This document shows, one piece after another, positions 1 through 9,540 of a stretch of DNA of 64,000 nucleotides. Both the position numbers and the translations under genes were made by a program. Origin of the DNA: Frigidibacter sp. ROC022 (lineage in GTDB: Bacteria > Pseudomonadota > Alphaproteobacteria > Rhodobacterales > Rhodobacteraceae); the NCBI RefSeq assembly GCF_024723735.1, contig NZ_JANQDU010000005.1, positions 181,962 to 245,961 of the forward strand. Reading direction: 5' to 3'. The notes under the pieces were generated by a model. It was not told the origin of the DNA. It worked only from the letters and a program-made list of their open reading frames with translations, and did not search any database. Position 1 is the first letter of the stretch; every line of letters starts with the position of its first letter.

Positions 1-884
1 CCGTGCTGATCGGTCTCGACATACATGAACGTGTCCGAGCCGAGATGCTCGGCCACCGAGACCCGGCCCTGCATCATGCCGCCATCGGGGGACGGGGTCA
101 GATGTTCGGGCCTGATGCCGATGGTATGGGCGCCTTCCCTGGCGGCGGCCTCGCCTGTGATGAAATTCATCTTGGGCGAACCGATGAAACCGGCGACGAA
201 GATGTTGTCGGGCCTGCGATAGAGATCCAGCGGGGTGCCGACCTGCTCGATCCGGCCGGCCTGAAGGACGACGATCTTGTCGGCCATGGTCATCGCCTCG
301 ACCTGGTCATGGGTGACGTAGATCATCGTCGTTCCAAGCTGGTTGTGCAGTTCGGATATCTCCAGCCGCATGTTGACCCGCAGCGCCGCGTCGAGGTTCG
401 ACAGCGGCTCGTCGAAGAGAAAGGCCGAGGGCTCGCGCACGATGGCACGACCGATCGCGACCCGCTGGCGCTGACCGCCCGACAGTTGCCCCGGCTTCCG
501 GTCTATGTAGGACCCGAGGTTCAGCACCTTGGCGGCGGCATCGACCTTGGCATCCTGTTCGGCCTTCGACAGGCCGGCCATCTTCAGCGGGAAGGCGATG
601 TTCTTGCGCACCGACATGTGCGGGTAGAGCGCGTAGCTCTGGAACACCATCGCAAGGCCACGCTTGGCCGGCGGGGTGTGGCTGGCGTCCTTGCCGTCGA
701 TCAGGATCTTGCCCGAGGTGATGTCCTCGAGCCCCGCGATCAGCCGCAGCAGGGTGGACTTGCCGCAGCCCGAGGGCCCGACGAAGACCACGAACTCGCC
801 GTCATCCACGGTCAGGTCCAGCGGCGGAATGACCTCGACATCGCCGAAGGCCTTGGTCACCTGTTGAAGCGTGATCTGTCCCAT
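1..884 (-). CDS. smoK: Polyol ABC transporter ATP-binding protein (partial, C-terminus off window)
   Basis: MalK/UgpC-type ATPase of a CUT1 sugar importer; it hydrolyses ATP at the inner membrane to drive uptake. From the start, Walker [10 protein letters not shown] lies at about residues 36-44, the signature LSGGQRQR at about 134-141 and Walker B FLFDEP at about 155-160, followed by the start of the TOBE part (IGIRPEHL). The ATG at 884 is preceded by AGAGGTC and lies 9 bp after the permease stop. It is the last visible gene of the operon regulator-smoE-smoF-smoG-smoK. The 3' end is cut by the window edge. The sorbitol/mannitol assignment comes from the binding protein, not from this gene. 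Confidence 0.93.
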   Translation of the reverse strand, partial: MGQITLQQVTKAFGDVEVIPPLDLTVDDGEFVVFVGPSGCGKSTLLRLIAGLEDITSGKILIDGKDASHTPPAKRGLAMVFQSYALYPHMSVRKNIAFPLKMAGLSKAEQDAKVDAAAKVLNLGSYIDRKPGQLSGGQRQRVAIGRAIVREPSAFLFDEPLSNLDAALRVNMRLEISELHNQLGTTMIYVTHDQVEAMTMADKIVVLQAGRIEQVGTPLDLYRRPDNIFVAGFIGSPKMNFITGEAAAREGAHTIGIRPEHLTPSPDGGMMQGRVSVAEHLGSDTFMYVETDQH

Positions 885-893
885 GATGACCTC

Positions 894-1724
894 TTATTTC
901 ACCGCGCCGAACGTCAGGCCGCGGACAAGTTGCTTCTGGCTGAACCAGCCAAGGATGAGGATCGGCGCGATGGCCAAAGTCGATGCCGCCGAGAGCTTGG
1001 CGAAGAACAACCCTTCGGGTGAGGAATAGCTGGCGATGAAGGCAGTCAGCGGCGCCGCGTTGGTGGTGGTCAGCCGCAGGGTCCAGAACGCCTCGTTCCA
1101 GGACAGGATGACGTTGAGCAGCAGGGTCGAGGCGATCCCCGGGATCGCCATCGGCGTCAGCACATAGCGGATCTCGTTCCAGAGCGAGGCCCCGTCCATC
1201 CGCGCCGCTTCCAGGATCTCGCCCGGGATCTCCTTGAAATAGGTGTAGAGCATCCAGATGATGATCGGCAGGTTGATCAGCGTCAGCACGATGACCAGGC
1301 CCGTGCGGGTGTCGAGCAGCCCGGTCTTGATCCCGATCAGATAGATCGGCACCAGCACCCCCGTTGCCGGCATCATCTTGGTCGAGAGCATCCACATCAG
1401 CACGTCCTTGGTGCGCTTGCCGGGGACGAAGGCCATCGCCCAGGCTGATGGGATCCCGATGATCAACCCGATCACCGTCGACCCGAGCGACAGGATGACC
1501 GAGTTCCAGAAGTGGTGGAGATAGTCCGAGCGTTGCTGGACCGTCGCATAGGCCTCGGTCGTCCAGCTCGAGGCCAGGACATGCCAGGGCGTGCCGATCG
1601 CGTCGGCCTCGGTCTTGAACGACAGCAGGACGGTCCAGAGGATCGGAAAGAAGATCACCAGTCCGACGACCCAGGCCAGAACGGTGACGGTGGCCTTCCG
1701 CTGCGGTGTGACGGCACGAGCCAT
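894..1724 (-). CDS. smoG: Polyol ABC transporter permease, MalG type
   Basis: Inner-membrane permease of 276 residues with six predicted membrane segments, the first at about residues 12-35 after a short basic N-terminus. The EAA loop that contacts the ATPase is visible as EAARMDGASLWNEI at about residues 170-183. Length and topology match MalG-type CUT1 permeases. It starts 3 bp after the smoF stop and ends 9 bp before smoK, so the three are co-transcribed. Substrate is inferred from the neighbouring binding protein. Confidence 0.93.
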   Translation of the reverse strand: MARAVTPQRKATVTVLAWVVGLVIFFPILWTVLLSFKTEADAIGTPWHVLASSWTTEAYATVQQRSDYLHHFWNSVILSLGSTVIGLIIGIPSAWAMAFVPGKRTKDVLMWMLSTKMMPATGVLVPIYLIGIKTGLLDTRTGLVIVLTLINLPIIIWMLYTYFKEIPGEILEAARMDGASLWNEIRYVLTPMAIPGIASTLLLNVILSWNEAFWTLRLTTTNAAPLTAFIASYSSPEGLFFAKLSAASTLAIAPILILGWFSQKQLVRGLTFGAVK

Positions 1725-1727
1725 GGC

Positions 1728-2597
1728 TCAGCTCTCCAGGTTCTTGCCGATCATCCGCATCAGGAAGATGGCAACGATATTGGCAAGGATGATTGCGATG
1801 ACACCGCCGGCAGCCGCGCCGCCGACATCCTGCTGCGTGGTGGTGACGGCGATCAGATAGGGCAGGTTCATCGACTGGGTGCCGGGGCCGCCGTTGGTGG
1901 TGACCAGGATCTCGGCATAGATGCCCAGCAGGAAGATCGTCTGGATCAGGATCACCACGGTGATCGAGCGGGTCATGTGCGGCAGGATGATGTAGAAGAA
2001 GCGGGCACCAAAGCCGGCGCCGTCCATCTCCGAAGCCTCGATCTGCTCGCGGTCCAGCGATTGCAGCGCGGTCAGCAGGATCAGCGTGGCGAAGGGCAGC
2101 CAGGCCCAGGCGACGATCCCGACGATCGAGGACAGGGGATGGTGGCCTAGGAAGTCGATCGGTTGTAGCCCGACCGCTTGCGCCGCATGGGCGAAGAGCC
2201 CGTTGACCGGGTTCATGAACATGTTCTTCCAGACCAGCGCCGAGACCGTGGGCATGACGAAGAACGGTGCGATCACCAGCACCCGCACAATGCCCTGGCC
2301 CCAGAAGGGCTGGTCCAGCAGCAGCGCCAGAAGGATGCCGCCGACCACGGTGATGATCAGCACGCCGATCACCAGCACCAGCGTATTCTGGAACGCCGCC
2401 GCGAAGGCCGGATCGGTGAGGAAGTAGTAGTAGTTGTTCCAGCCGGCCCAGCCCTGACGGTCGGGATAGTTCAGGTTGTAGCGGCGGAACGAGAAGTACA
2501 GCGTCATTGCCAGCGGCACGACCATCCAGAGCAGCAGGACGATGATCGCGGGCATCGACATCCAGCGGGCTAGTCGGCGGGATTGGGCGGTGGCCAT
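1728..2597 (-). CDS. smoF: Polyol ABC transporter permease, MalF type
   Basis: A 289-residue inner-membrane permease that pairs with the MalG-type subunit. A hydrophobic segment follows a basic N-terminus (MATAQSRRLARW), and the EAA loop reads EASEMDGAGFGARFFYI near residue 195. The same open frame extends far upstream, antisense to the binding-protein gene. The ATG at 2597 is chosen because it gives the family's usual length and N-terminus. Confidence 0.92.
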   Translation of the reverse strand: MATAQSRRLARWMSMPAIIVLLLWMVVPLAMTLYFSFRRYNLNYPDRQGWAGWNNYYYFLTDPAFAAAFQNTLVLVIGVLIITVVGGILLALLLDQPFWGQGIVRVLVIAPFFVMPTVSALVWKNMFMNPVNGLFAHAAQAVGLQPIDFLGHHPLSSIVGIVAWAWLPFATLILLTALQSLDREQIEASEMDGAGFGARFFYIILPHMTRSITVVILIQTIFLLGIYAEILVTTNGGPGTQSMNLPYLIAVTTTQQDVGGAAAGGVIAIILANIVAIFLMRMIGKNLES

Positions 2598-2636
2598 GGC
2601 TGCGCTCCGGATGACGGGAATAGGTATCGAGGGGGG

Positions 2637-2659
2637 CGGGGCCGGTTCACGCGGCCCCG
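2637..2659 (-). terminator. Intercistronic hairpin between smoE and smoF
   Basis: Perfect 8-bp stem (CGGGGCCG / CGGCCCCG) with a 7-nt loop, in the 83-bp spacer between the binding-protein stop and the permease start. There is no T-run on the minus strand, so full termination is unlikely. Such hairpins often stabilise the upstream mRNA and favour excess binding protein over membrane subunits; that role is inferred. Confidence 0.45.
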
Positions 2660-2680
2660 TCCGTCTCTTGTGTCTGCGAC

Positions 2681-3988
2681 CTAGTTGTAGCCGGCCTTGC
2701 GCATCTCGCGGGCGGTCAGGTCCTGCGCCGCCTGCAGCGCCTCGTCCGCGGTCATCGAACCGGCCAGCGCCGCCGAGAACTGCTGACCGACGGCGGTGCC
2801 GATGGCCTGGAACTCGGGGATCGCGGCGAACTGCACGCCGGTATACGGCGCCGGGTTCACCGTCGGGTTCTGCGGATCGGCCGAGTTGATGCTTTGCAGC
2901 GTCATCGCGGCAAAGGGCACCTTCTGGTACTCGGGGTTCTCGTAGAGCGAGGTACGGGTGCCCGGGGGCACATTGGCCCAGCCCTCTTTCGAGGCGACCA
3001 GCGCGGTGTATTCCTTCGAGGTCGCCCATTCGACGAATGTCTTGGCGGCGGCTTCCTTCTGGGTGCCCGCCGGAATGGCCAGCGACCAGGCCCAGAGCCA
3101 GTTGCCACGCTTGCCAAGGCCGTTGTCCGGCGCCAGGGCAAAGCCGACATGCTCGGCCACGGTGGAATCGTCGCCGGTCACGAAGGAGGCCGCCACGGTG
3201 GCGTCGATCCACATCCCGCACTTGCCCTGCTGGAACAGCGCCAGGTTCTCATTGAACCCGTTCGACGACGCACCCGGCGGACCGTAGTTCGTCATCAGGT
3301 CCAGATAGTCGGTCAGCGCCGCTTTCCACTCCGGCCCGTCGAAGGTCGGGTTCCAGTCCATGTCGAACCACTGCGCGCCATAGCTGTTCGCCATCGCCGT
3401 CAGGAAGGCCATGTTCTCGCCCCAGCCGGCCTTGCCGCGCAGGCAGATGCCGTAGATGCCGGCCTCCTTGTCGGTCATTGCGGCGGCGGCGGCCTTGATG
3501 TCATCCCAGGTCGGGGCCTCTGGCATCGAGAGCCCGGCCTTCTCCATGAGGTCCGTGCGATACATGACCATCGAGCTCTCGCCATAGAACGGCGCGGCAT
3601 AGAGCTCTCCATCGACGGTCAGGCCGCCCTTGATGGCCGGCAGCAGGTCGTCGGCGTCCCATTCGGCAGGCATGTCGTTCAGCGAGACCAGCCAGCCCTG
3701 CTTGCCCCAGATCGGGACCTCGTAGGTGCCGATGGTCATCACGTCGAACTGTCCGCCCTTGGTGGCGATATCGGTGGTTACCCGCTGGCGAAGCTCATTC
3801 TCTTCGAGCGTCACCCATTTCACCTCGATGTCGGGATGCTGGGCGTTGAACTCGCCCATCAGGCTTTGCATCCGGATCATGTCGCCGTTGTTCACGGTCG
3901 CGACGGTGATCGTCTCGGCTGTCACGGCGGCGGTGGACAGGGCCACAACCGCACACGCCCCGAACAGGGCGCGAGCTGTATTCGTCAT
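2681..3988 (-). CDS. smoE: Sorbitol/mannitol-type ABC transporter substrate-binding protein
   Basis: Periplasmic binding protein of 435 residues (SBP family 1). A Sec signal peptide with hydrophobic core FGACAVVALSTAAVTA ends near residue 20. The mature part begins ETITVATVNN and contains GPPGASSNGFNENLALFQ, which I associate with SmoE-type polyol binding proteins. The ATG at 3988 is chosen over an upstream in-frame start because GGGAGGA precedes it and the signal peptide starts there. It is the first transporter gene after the regulator and carries repeated operator-like sequences just upstream. The family is certain; the polyol ligand is likely but inferred. Confidence 0.9.
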   Translation of the reverse strand: MTNTARALFGACAVVALSTAAVTAETITVATVNNGDMIRMQSLMGEFNAQHPDIEVKWVTLEENELRQRVTTDIATKGGQFDVMTIGTYEVPIWGKQGWLVSLNDMPAEWDADDLLPAIKGGLTVDGELYAAPFYGESSMVMYRTDLMEKAGLSMPEAPTWDDIKAAAAAMTDKEAGIYGICLRGKAGWGENMAFLTAMANSYGAQWFDMDWNPTFDGPEWKAALTDYLDLMTNYGPPGASSNGFNENLALFQQGKCGMWIDATVAASFVTGDDSTVAEHVGFALAPDNGLGKRGNWLWAWSLAIPAGTQKEAAAKTFVEWATSKEYTALVASKEGWANVPPGTRTSLYENPEYQKVPFAAMTLQSINSADPQNPTVNPAPYTGVQFAAIPEFQAIGTAVGQQFSAALAGSMTADEALQAAQDLTAREMRKAGYN

Positions 3989-4002
3989 CGGTATCCTCCC
4001 AG

Positions 4003-4049
4003 ATGCCCGACATGGGCATATACTCATTCGATGGGCATATGCTCACTCA
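4003..4049 (-). promoter_or_regulatory. Dyad plus tandem 19-bp repeat upstream of smoE (probable operator)
   Basis: ATGCCC and GGGCAT form a 6-bp dyad spaced by 5 bp (4003-4019). It overlaps two directly adjacent 19-bp copies of ATGGGCATAT(A/G)CTCA(T/C)TC(G/A) at 4012-4030 and 4031-4049 (16 of 19 identical). They lie 15-60 bp upstream of the smoE start, in the 131-bp gap after the SorC-type regulator gene. This is the natural binding site for that regulator; the assignment is by position. Confidence 0.6.
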
Positions 4050-4119
4050 ATCGCGACATTCTGTCAACCGCATCATGCCGCAAGGCAGCAGCCGGCCCCG
4101 CTGCAACGCAGCAATCAGA

Positions 4120-5073
4120 TCAGGAAAGAAGCGCCCGGGCGGTGGTCTCGTCGGTGATCAAGCCGTTGAGCAGGTTGCCTTTCAGCGCCGCGGCTATTGC
4201 ACCCGTCTTGTCGGCCCCGGCGGCGATCCCGATGACCGAACGGCCCTCGCCCCCGGCCACCTCTACGGCGCAGACCCGCGCATTGGTGCCGCCCTCGATA
4301 TAGCGGCCATCCGAATCAAAGGCGCGGGCGGCGATCTCTCCCGCCGCGCCCCGGGCCTGCATGTCCTCCAGTTCCGCGCGGGTGATGAACCCGTCCATCA
4401 ACAGCGGCGCGGAATCCGACATCTGCCCGACCCCGACGAAGGTGACCTGTGCGCGCTCGGCCAGTCCCATGACCCGCTGCACCGGCTTCAACGACAGGAA
4501 CAGGTCGCGGTCCTTGGCATTCTCGGCGACGACCGGGATCGGCATCGGGAAATGCGGGGCAAGAACCTTGTCGGAAATCCGGATGATGACATCGTAGTAG
4601 CTGGCCGAGCCATCGGGGGCGATGTTGCCGATCAGCGAGACGATCTTGTGCTGTTCGGCATCCAGACGGGTCAGGGATTCCACCGTCGCACGCAGCGTCC
4701 GCCCGGTGCCAAGCGCCATGGTCAGCGGTTCGGACTGGCGCAGGAAGCGTTCCATCTCGGCCGCTGCCGTCGGCGCCAGGGAAGAAACCGGATCGACGCC
4801 CGGCCCCAGGGACAGCGTGACCCGCGCCAGTTGCAGCCCGAAGCGGGCACGCAGCTGCGCCTCCAGGTCGAGACAGCCCGACACCCGGTGTTCCAGCCGG
4901 ACATGGATCAACCCCTCGGCCATCGCCCGGCTGACCAGCCGCTGCGCCCGCTGCCGCGACACGCCCAGTTCCTGCGCGATCTGGTCCTGGGTCTTGCCGC
5001 CCACGTAATAGAGCCAGCCGGCCCGTGCCGCATCGTCCAGCGGAGTCGCATCAGTCTCGGGGAGCTTGGCCAT
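4120..5073 (-). CDS. SorC/DeoR-type sugar-binding transcriptional regulator
   Basis: A 317-residue cytosolic regulator. The N-terminal helix-turn-helix reads GKTQDQIAQELGVSRQRAQR at about residues 25-45. A C-terminal sugar-phosphate-binding domain follows, with GTGRTLRATVESL and the family-typical SLIGNIAPDG. The start at 5073 (MAKLPET) has AGGACG upstream and overlaps the 3' end of the HAD gene by 23 bp. SorC-family proteins sense phosphorylated sugars, so it probably controls the downstream transporter through the 4003-4049 repeats. Confidence 0.88.
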   Translation of the reverse strand: MAKLPETDATPLDDAARAGWLYYVGGKTQDQIAQELGVSRQRAQRLVSRAMAEGLIHVRLEHRVSGCLDLEAQLRARFGLQLARVTLSLGPGVDPVSSLAPTAAAEMERFLRQSEPLTMALGTGRTLRATVESLTRLDAEQHKIVSLIGNIAPDGSASYYDVIIRISDKVLAPHFPMPIPVVAENAKDRDLFLSLKPVQRVMGLAERAQVTFVGVGQMSDSAPLLMDGFITRAELEDMQARGAAGEIAARAFDSDGRYIEGGTNARVCAVEVAGGEGRSVIGIAAGADKTGAIAAALKGNLLNGLITDETTARALLS

Positions 5074-5746
5074 TCGTCCTACCGGCAAAAATCTTCGGGG
5101 CAACCTGACCCAATTGCGCGAAGCTGGCAATGGCACGGTCGGAGCGGGCGTCTTCCGGCTCGGTCAGATCCATGCCCCGCAGGTGGCAACCGCCGGTGAA
5201 CCGCCAGACTTCCATGCCCGCTGCCCGCGCCGCCCTGATGCCGTTCAGACTGTCCTCCAGCACCAGGCAGCGTCCCGGTTCGACGCCCATCCGGGATGCG
5301 GCCAGCAGGAACAGGTCCGGCGCCGGCTTGCCGTGCTTGACCTCGGCCACGGTCAACAGACGGTCGCCCACCAGCCCCGCCAGCCCGGTGATCTCCAGCG
5401 ACCGCCTGGCCCGTGCCGGGCTCGACGAGGTCGCCACGCACCAGGGCAGCGTCATCCCCGCCAGCACCTCGGGCGCGCCGGGCATGACCTTCAGACGGGT
5501 CTCGAAGGCCTCCAGCAACCGGGCGCGATACTCGGCCTCGAAGCTCGGCGGAAGATCGACACCGAAGCGGCTGCGCACCTCGGCCAGGACCACCGGATAG
5601 GACCGGCCCAGGAAATGCCGGGTCACGAAACCACGGTCGATCTCGATTCCGTAGGGGATCAGCGCCTCGATCAGCATCTGGGCGCTGATGACCTCCGAGT
5701 CGATCAGCACGCCGTCGCAGTCAAAGATCACCAGTTCGGGTCGCAT
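5051..5746 (-). CDS. HAD-family sugar-phosphate phosphatase/phosphomutase-like protein
   Basis: A 231-residue HAD subfamily IA hydrolase. Motif I DCDGVLID places the nucleophile Asp at residue 9 and the acid/base Asp at 11; motif III is KHGKPAPDLF and motif IV LVLEDSLNGI. A helical cap lies between motifs I and II, as in beta-phosphoglucomutase and phosphoglycolate phosphatase relatives. GGAGG precedes the ATG at 5746. It opens the polyol operon, so the substrate is probably a hexitol or sugar phosphate; the sequence does not say whether it acts as mutase or phosphatase. Confidence 0.85.
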   Translation of the reverse strand: MRPELVIFDCDGVLIDSEVISAQMLIEALIPYGIEIDRGFVTRHFLGRSYPVVLAEVRSRFGVDLPPSFEAEYRARLLEAFETRLKVMPGAPEVLAGMTLPWCVATSSSPARARRSLEITGLAGLVGDRLLTVAEVKHGKPAPDLFLLAASRMGVEPGRCLVLEDSLNGIRAARAAGMEVWRFTGGCHLRGMDLTEPEDARSDRAIASFAQLGQVAPKIFAGRTNGQAPRD

Positions 5747-6163
5747 CGAAACCTCCGCCCCCCCGGGCACCGGACAGCGCAATAGCCCATCATTGCGACC
5801 ATTGACAGGCAGAGACCGACAGGCGCGGCCGCGTTTCGCGCCCAAAAACCCGGCATGCGCGATGATTTTGCCCAATTCGCGAGCAAATGTCCGGACTCAT
5901 GCCGCAACGCAGCGCCACCTCCGCACCAGATCGTTGCCAGCCAGCTCACAGGACCGTCATCTGACCTCGCCGCCCGGAACGGGAGGCTTCAGGGGAGTGC
6001 GGTGGCGACAAGTCTTGGACGGACGCCACCACCGCACGAGATGCAACTTACGCTGCGGGGGGAAGCATAGGCTATCCGGTGCCCGAAGGCACGCGCCGAA
6101 AGGCCGCAGGACCAGCCTGGCCCAATACTCCCGGCACGTTCCAGAACAGGGATTCTTCGGAAC
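5747..6163. promoter_or_regulatory. Divergent intergenic region, polyol operon / urt operon
   Basis: About 417 bp between two divergently transcribed operons, so promoters of both must lie here. I see no RNA gene and no convincing sigma-54 element (no TGGCAC-N5-TTGC) upstream of urtA. I do not call individual promoter boxes. Confidence 0.4.
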
Positions 6164-7447
6164 ATGAAAAAACATCTGGGAACAATCGCTTGCGCGACGG
6201 CCTTGACGCTGTCGCAGGCGCTGCCGACCATGGCGCAGGACACGATCAAGGTCGGCGTCCTGCATTCGCTGTCGGGCACGATGGCGATCAGCGAAACGAC
6301 GCTGAAGGACACCGTCCTGATGCTGATCGACGAGCAGAACAAGAAGGGCGGCGTGCTGGGCAAGCAGCTGGAAGCCGTCGTCGTCGACCCGGCCTCGGAC
6401 TGGCCGCTGTTCGCCGAGAAGGCCCGCGAACTACTGACCGTCTCGGATGTCGACGTGATCTTCGGCTGCTGGACCTCGGTCAGCCGCAAGTCGGTGCTGC
6501 CGGTGATCGAGGAGCTCGACGGGCTGCTGTTCTACCCGGTGCAATATGAGGGCGAGGAAAGCTCGCGCAACGTCTTCTACACCGGCGCCGCACCGAACCA
6601 GCAGGCGATTCCGGCGACCGACTACTTCCTCGACGAACTGGGGGTCGAGAAATTCGCCCTGCTCGGCACCGATTACGTCTACCCGCGCACCACCAACAAC
6701 ATCCTCGAGGCCTACCTGATCTCGAAGGGGATCCCGAAAGAGGACATCTTCGTCAACTACACCCCCTTCGGCCATTCCGACTGGTCCAAGATCGTCGCCG
6801 ACGTGGTCGCCCTGGGCGCCGACGGCAAGAAGGTCGGCGTGATCTCGACGATCAACGGCGACGCCAATATCGGCTTCTACAAGGAACTGGCCGCCGCCGG
6901 GATATCCGCCGACGACATTCCGGTTGTCGCCTTCTCGGTCGGGGAAGAGGAGCTTTCGGGTCTCGACACGTCGAACCTGGTCGGGCACCTGGCCGCCTGG
7001 AACTACTTCCAGTCCGCCGACACGCCCGAGAACGCCGCCTTCATCGCCACCTGGCATGCCTTCATCGGCGACGAGGCCCGGGTGACCAACGACCCGATGG
7101 AAGCCACCTATATCGGCTTCAACATGTGGGTGCAGGCGGTCGAGGCGGCGGGCACCACCGATGTCGATCCGGTGATCGACGCGATGGTCGGCCAGACCTA
7201 TCCGAACCTGACCGGCGGCATGGCCGAGATGCTGCCGAATCACCACCTGACCAAGCCGGTGCTGATCGGCGAGATCCAGGACGACGGCCAGTTCGACATC
7301 ATCTCGCAGACCGAGCCGGTCCCCGGCGACGCCTGGACCGACTATCTGCCGGAATCGGCGGTGCTGGACTCGGACTGGGTGTCGCTCAACTGCGGCATGT
7401 ACAACACCGAGACCAAGACCTGCGTGCAGCTGAAGTCGAACTACTGA
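6164..7447 (+). CDS. urtA: Urea ABC transporter substrate-binding protein UrtA
   Basis: Periplasmic urea-binding protein of 427 residues. The signal peptide (MKKHLG followed by ATALTLSQALPTMA) is cleaved near residue 24. The mature protein starts DTIKVGVLHSLSGTMAISE, which is diagnostic of UrtA, and contains FGCWTSVSRKSVLPV and YPVQYEGEE, also conserved in UrtA. It heads the complete set urtABCDE. The transporter supplies urea as a nitrogen source at low concentration; the urease genes are not in this window. Confidence 0.97.
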   Translation: MKKHLGTIACATALTLSQALPTMAQDTIKVGVLHSLSGTMAISETTLKDTVLMLIDEQNKKGGVLGKQLEAVVVDPASDWPLFAEKARELLTVSDVDVIFGCWTSVSRKSVLPVIEELDGLLFYPVQYEGEESSRNVFYTGAAPNQQAIPATDYFLDELGVEKFALLGTDYVYPRTTNNILEAYLISKGIPKEDIFVNYTPFGHSDWSKIVADVVALGADGKKVGVISTINGDANIGFYKELAAAGISADDIPVVAFSVGEEELSGLDTSNLVGHLAAWNYFQSADTPENAAFIATWHAFIGDEARVTNDPMEATYIGFNMWVQAVEAAGTTDVDPVIDAMVGQTYPNLTGGMAEMLPNHHLTKPVLIGEIQDDGQFDIISQTEPVPGDAWTDYLPESAVLDSDWVSLNCGMYNTETKTCVQLKSNY

Positions 7448-7466
7448 CCCGAGGCAGACCGCAAAC

Positions 7467-7493
7467 AGGGCGGGCCTGTCGCGGGCCCGCCCT
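7467..7493 (+). terminator. Hairpin in the urtA-urtB spacer
   Basis: Perfect 10-bp stem AGGGCGGGCC / GGCCCGCCCT around a 7-nt loop, starting 20 bp after the urtA stop. No T-run follows. It probably works as an attenuator or mRNA stabiliser that raises the binding protein over the membrane subunits, which is inferred from position. Confidence 0.5.
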
Positions 7494-7511
7494 CCCTGCC
7501 CCCACCCGGAT

Positions 7512-9485
7512 ATGCACCCCATGCTCCGTTTTCTTCTTGCGGCGGTCCTGTTCTGCGCCTCGCTGGCGGCCCCCCTTCGGGCCCAGGAGACGCTCTCGCC
7601 GATGCAGGCCCTGATGCAGGCCCATGCCGCCGAGATCACCAAGGGCTCGCGCAAGGGAATCGAACCGGCCATCACCGCCATCGCCGGATCGGGTCTGCCC
7701 GCGGCCGAAACGGTGCTCGAGGCCTGGCAGGCCAAGGAAATCTACCGGCGCAAGGACGACGGGCTGTTCTTTCGCGGCGAGGAACCCGAAAAGGGGCTGT
7801 TCCGGCTGCATGATCTGGAGAGTGGCGCGGCGGTCGGCGACTATCCCAAGGATGCCGTCGATCAGCTCAAGCCCAATTCCGGGATCCGGGCGATGATCGC
7901 GGCGGCCCTGGTCCCCTTCCAGCTGCAGTCGCCCGACCGGGTGAAGCGCGAAAATGCCCTGCAGGCGATCCAGCGCGATGCCGAGGCAAGCCATCTGGCG
8001 GCGCTGCGGGCCTCGATCGACAGCGAGACCGACGCCGGGCTGAAGGCGCTGAAAATCCGGCTGGAACGACTGCTGACCATCCGTTTCGACCCGGACGAGG
8101 CCGCGCGGATCGACGCCATCGGTTACTTCTCGGGCGATCTCTCGGTCGATGTCCGAGCCAGCCTGAACCCGCTGCTGGCCACCCGCCGCCTGGCCACCAC
8201 CGAGGGGCCAGCGCCGGAGTGGAACCTGGCCGGCGAAGTCGAGGTCGGCGCCGGGGACTTTTCGCCCGCCCAGGCCTATGCGCTGCTGGTCGGGCAGGGC
8301 CTGGCCCGGCCCCGGATCTCGCCCGCCGAGTTTCGCGCCGCGCTGATCGCCCATATCGCCGATGGCAAGGTCGGCGGCGTGCCGGTGGCCGAACTCGACA
8401 GCGAGGCCGCCCGCGAACGCGCCTATGCCGCGCTGGCCGATCAGGGCCTGGTGCCCGCCACCGCCACCGCCGCCGAACTGGCACAGGCGCTCGACAGCCA
8501 CCGCTTCTTCGACGTCTATGCCGAACCCGCACCCGCCGTCACCGACGCCGCCCGGGCCACGCTGCATTCGATCGAGACCAAGCTGGCACTGAACCAGTTC
8601 GCCGACCTTTCGCTCGACGCGCTCAGCCTCGCCTCGATCTATTTCCTCGCCGCCATCGGCCTTGCCATCACCTTCGGCGTCATGGGGGTGATCAACATGG
8701 CGCATGGCGAGTTCATCATGATGGGCGCCTATACCGGCTATGTGGTGCAGACTCTGATCCCGAACTACACCGTCTCGATCCTTGTCGCCCTGCCGCTGGC
8801 CTTCGCCGTCACCTTCGCCGCCGGGGTGGCGATGGAGCGCCTGGTGATCCGCTGGCTCTACAACCGCCCGCTCGAGACGTTGCTGGCCACATTCGGCATC
8901 TCCATCGCCCTGCAGCAGATCGCCAAGAACATCTTCGGCACCCAGGCCCGGCCGCTGACCTCGCCGGGCTGGCTCGACGGGGCGCTGGTGCTCAACGACG
9001 TGGTGGCGATCTCCTACATCCGCATCGCGATCTTCGTGCTGGCGCTGTTCTTTCTCGGCCTCTTCCTGTTCCTGATGAAGCGCACCCGCTTCGGGCTCGA
9101 CATCCGGGCAGTGACCCAGAACCCGGCCATGGCGGCCTCGATGGGGATCAACCCCGACCGGGTCAACATGCTGACGTTCGGCCTCGGCTCGGGCATCGCC
9201 GGGATCGCCGGGGTCGCCATCGGGCTCTATGCCAAGGTGACCTCGGAACTGGGCTCCGACTACATCGTGCAGAGCTTCATGACCGTGGTCGTCGGCGGGG
9301 TCGGCAATATCTGGGGGGCGCTGTTCGGCGCCACGATGATCGGCTTCCTGCAGAAGGGGATCGAGGTCTTCAACCCCTCGAACACGCTCGCCGCCCAGAC
9401 CTACATGATCATCTTCATCATCATCTTCATCCAGTTCCGGCCCCGGGGCATCATCGCCCTCAAGGGCCGTGCGGCAGGAGACTGA
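7512..9485 (+). CDS. urtB: Urea ABC transporter permease UrtB
   Basis: Long UrtB of 657 residues. A signal-like N-terminus (MHPMLRFLLAAVLFCASLAA) leads a roughly 350-residue extracytoplasmic region typical of urea permeases. A LivH-type membrane domain of about 290 residues follows, starting near LSLASIYFLAAIGLAITF and containing INMAHGEFIMMGAYTGYV and VVGGVGNIWGALFG. The long N-terminal region separates UrtB from ordinary LivH permeases. The ATG at 7512 follows a GC-rich spacer without a strong Shine-Dalgarno sequence. Confidence 0.96.
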   Translation: MHPMLRFLLAAVLFCASLAAPLRAQETLSPMQALMQAHAAEITKGSRKGIEPAITAIAGSGLPAAETVLEAWQAKEIYRRKDDGLFFRGEEPEKGLFRLHDLESGAAVGDYPKDAVDQLKPNSGIRAMIAAALVPFQLQSPDRVKRENALQAIQRDAEASHLAALRASIDSETDAGLKALKIRLERLLTIRFDPDEAARIDAIGYFSGDLSVDVRASLNPLLATRRLATTEGPAPEWNLAGEVEVGAGDFSPAQAYALLVGQGLARPRISPAEFRAALIAHIADGKVGGVPVAELDSEAARERAYAALADQGLVPATATAAELAQALDSHRFFDVYAEPAPAVTDAARATLHSIETKLALNQFADLSLDALSLASIYFLAAIGLAITFGVMGVINMAHGEFIMMGAYTGYVVQTLIPNYTVSILVALPLAFAVTFAAGVAMERLVIRWLYNRPLETLLATFGISIALQQIAKNIFGTQARPLTSPGWLDGALVLNDVVAISYIRIAIFVLALFFLGLFLFLMKRTRFGLDIRAVTQNPAMAASMGINPDRVNMLTFGLGSGIAGIAGVAIGLYAKVTSELGSDYIVQSFMTVVVGGVGNIWGALFGATMIGFLQKGIEVFNPSNTLAAQTYMIIFIIIFIQFRPRGIIALKGRAAGD

Positions 9486-9540
9486 CCCATGCTCACCGCA
9501 CCAATGACCTTGCCGATTCTCGCCGCCCTTCGCCTGCGCC

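Noticed and set aside
6000..6163. NtrC/sigma-54 promoter for the urea transporter
   Set aside because: No acceptable -24/-12 element was found upstream of urtA.
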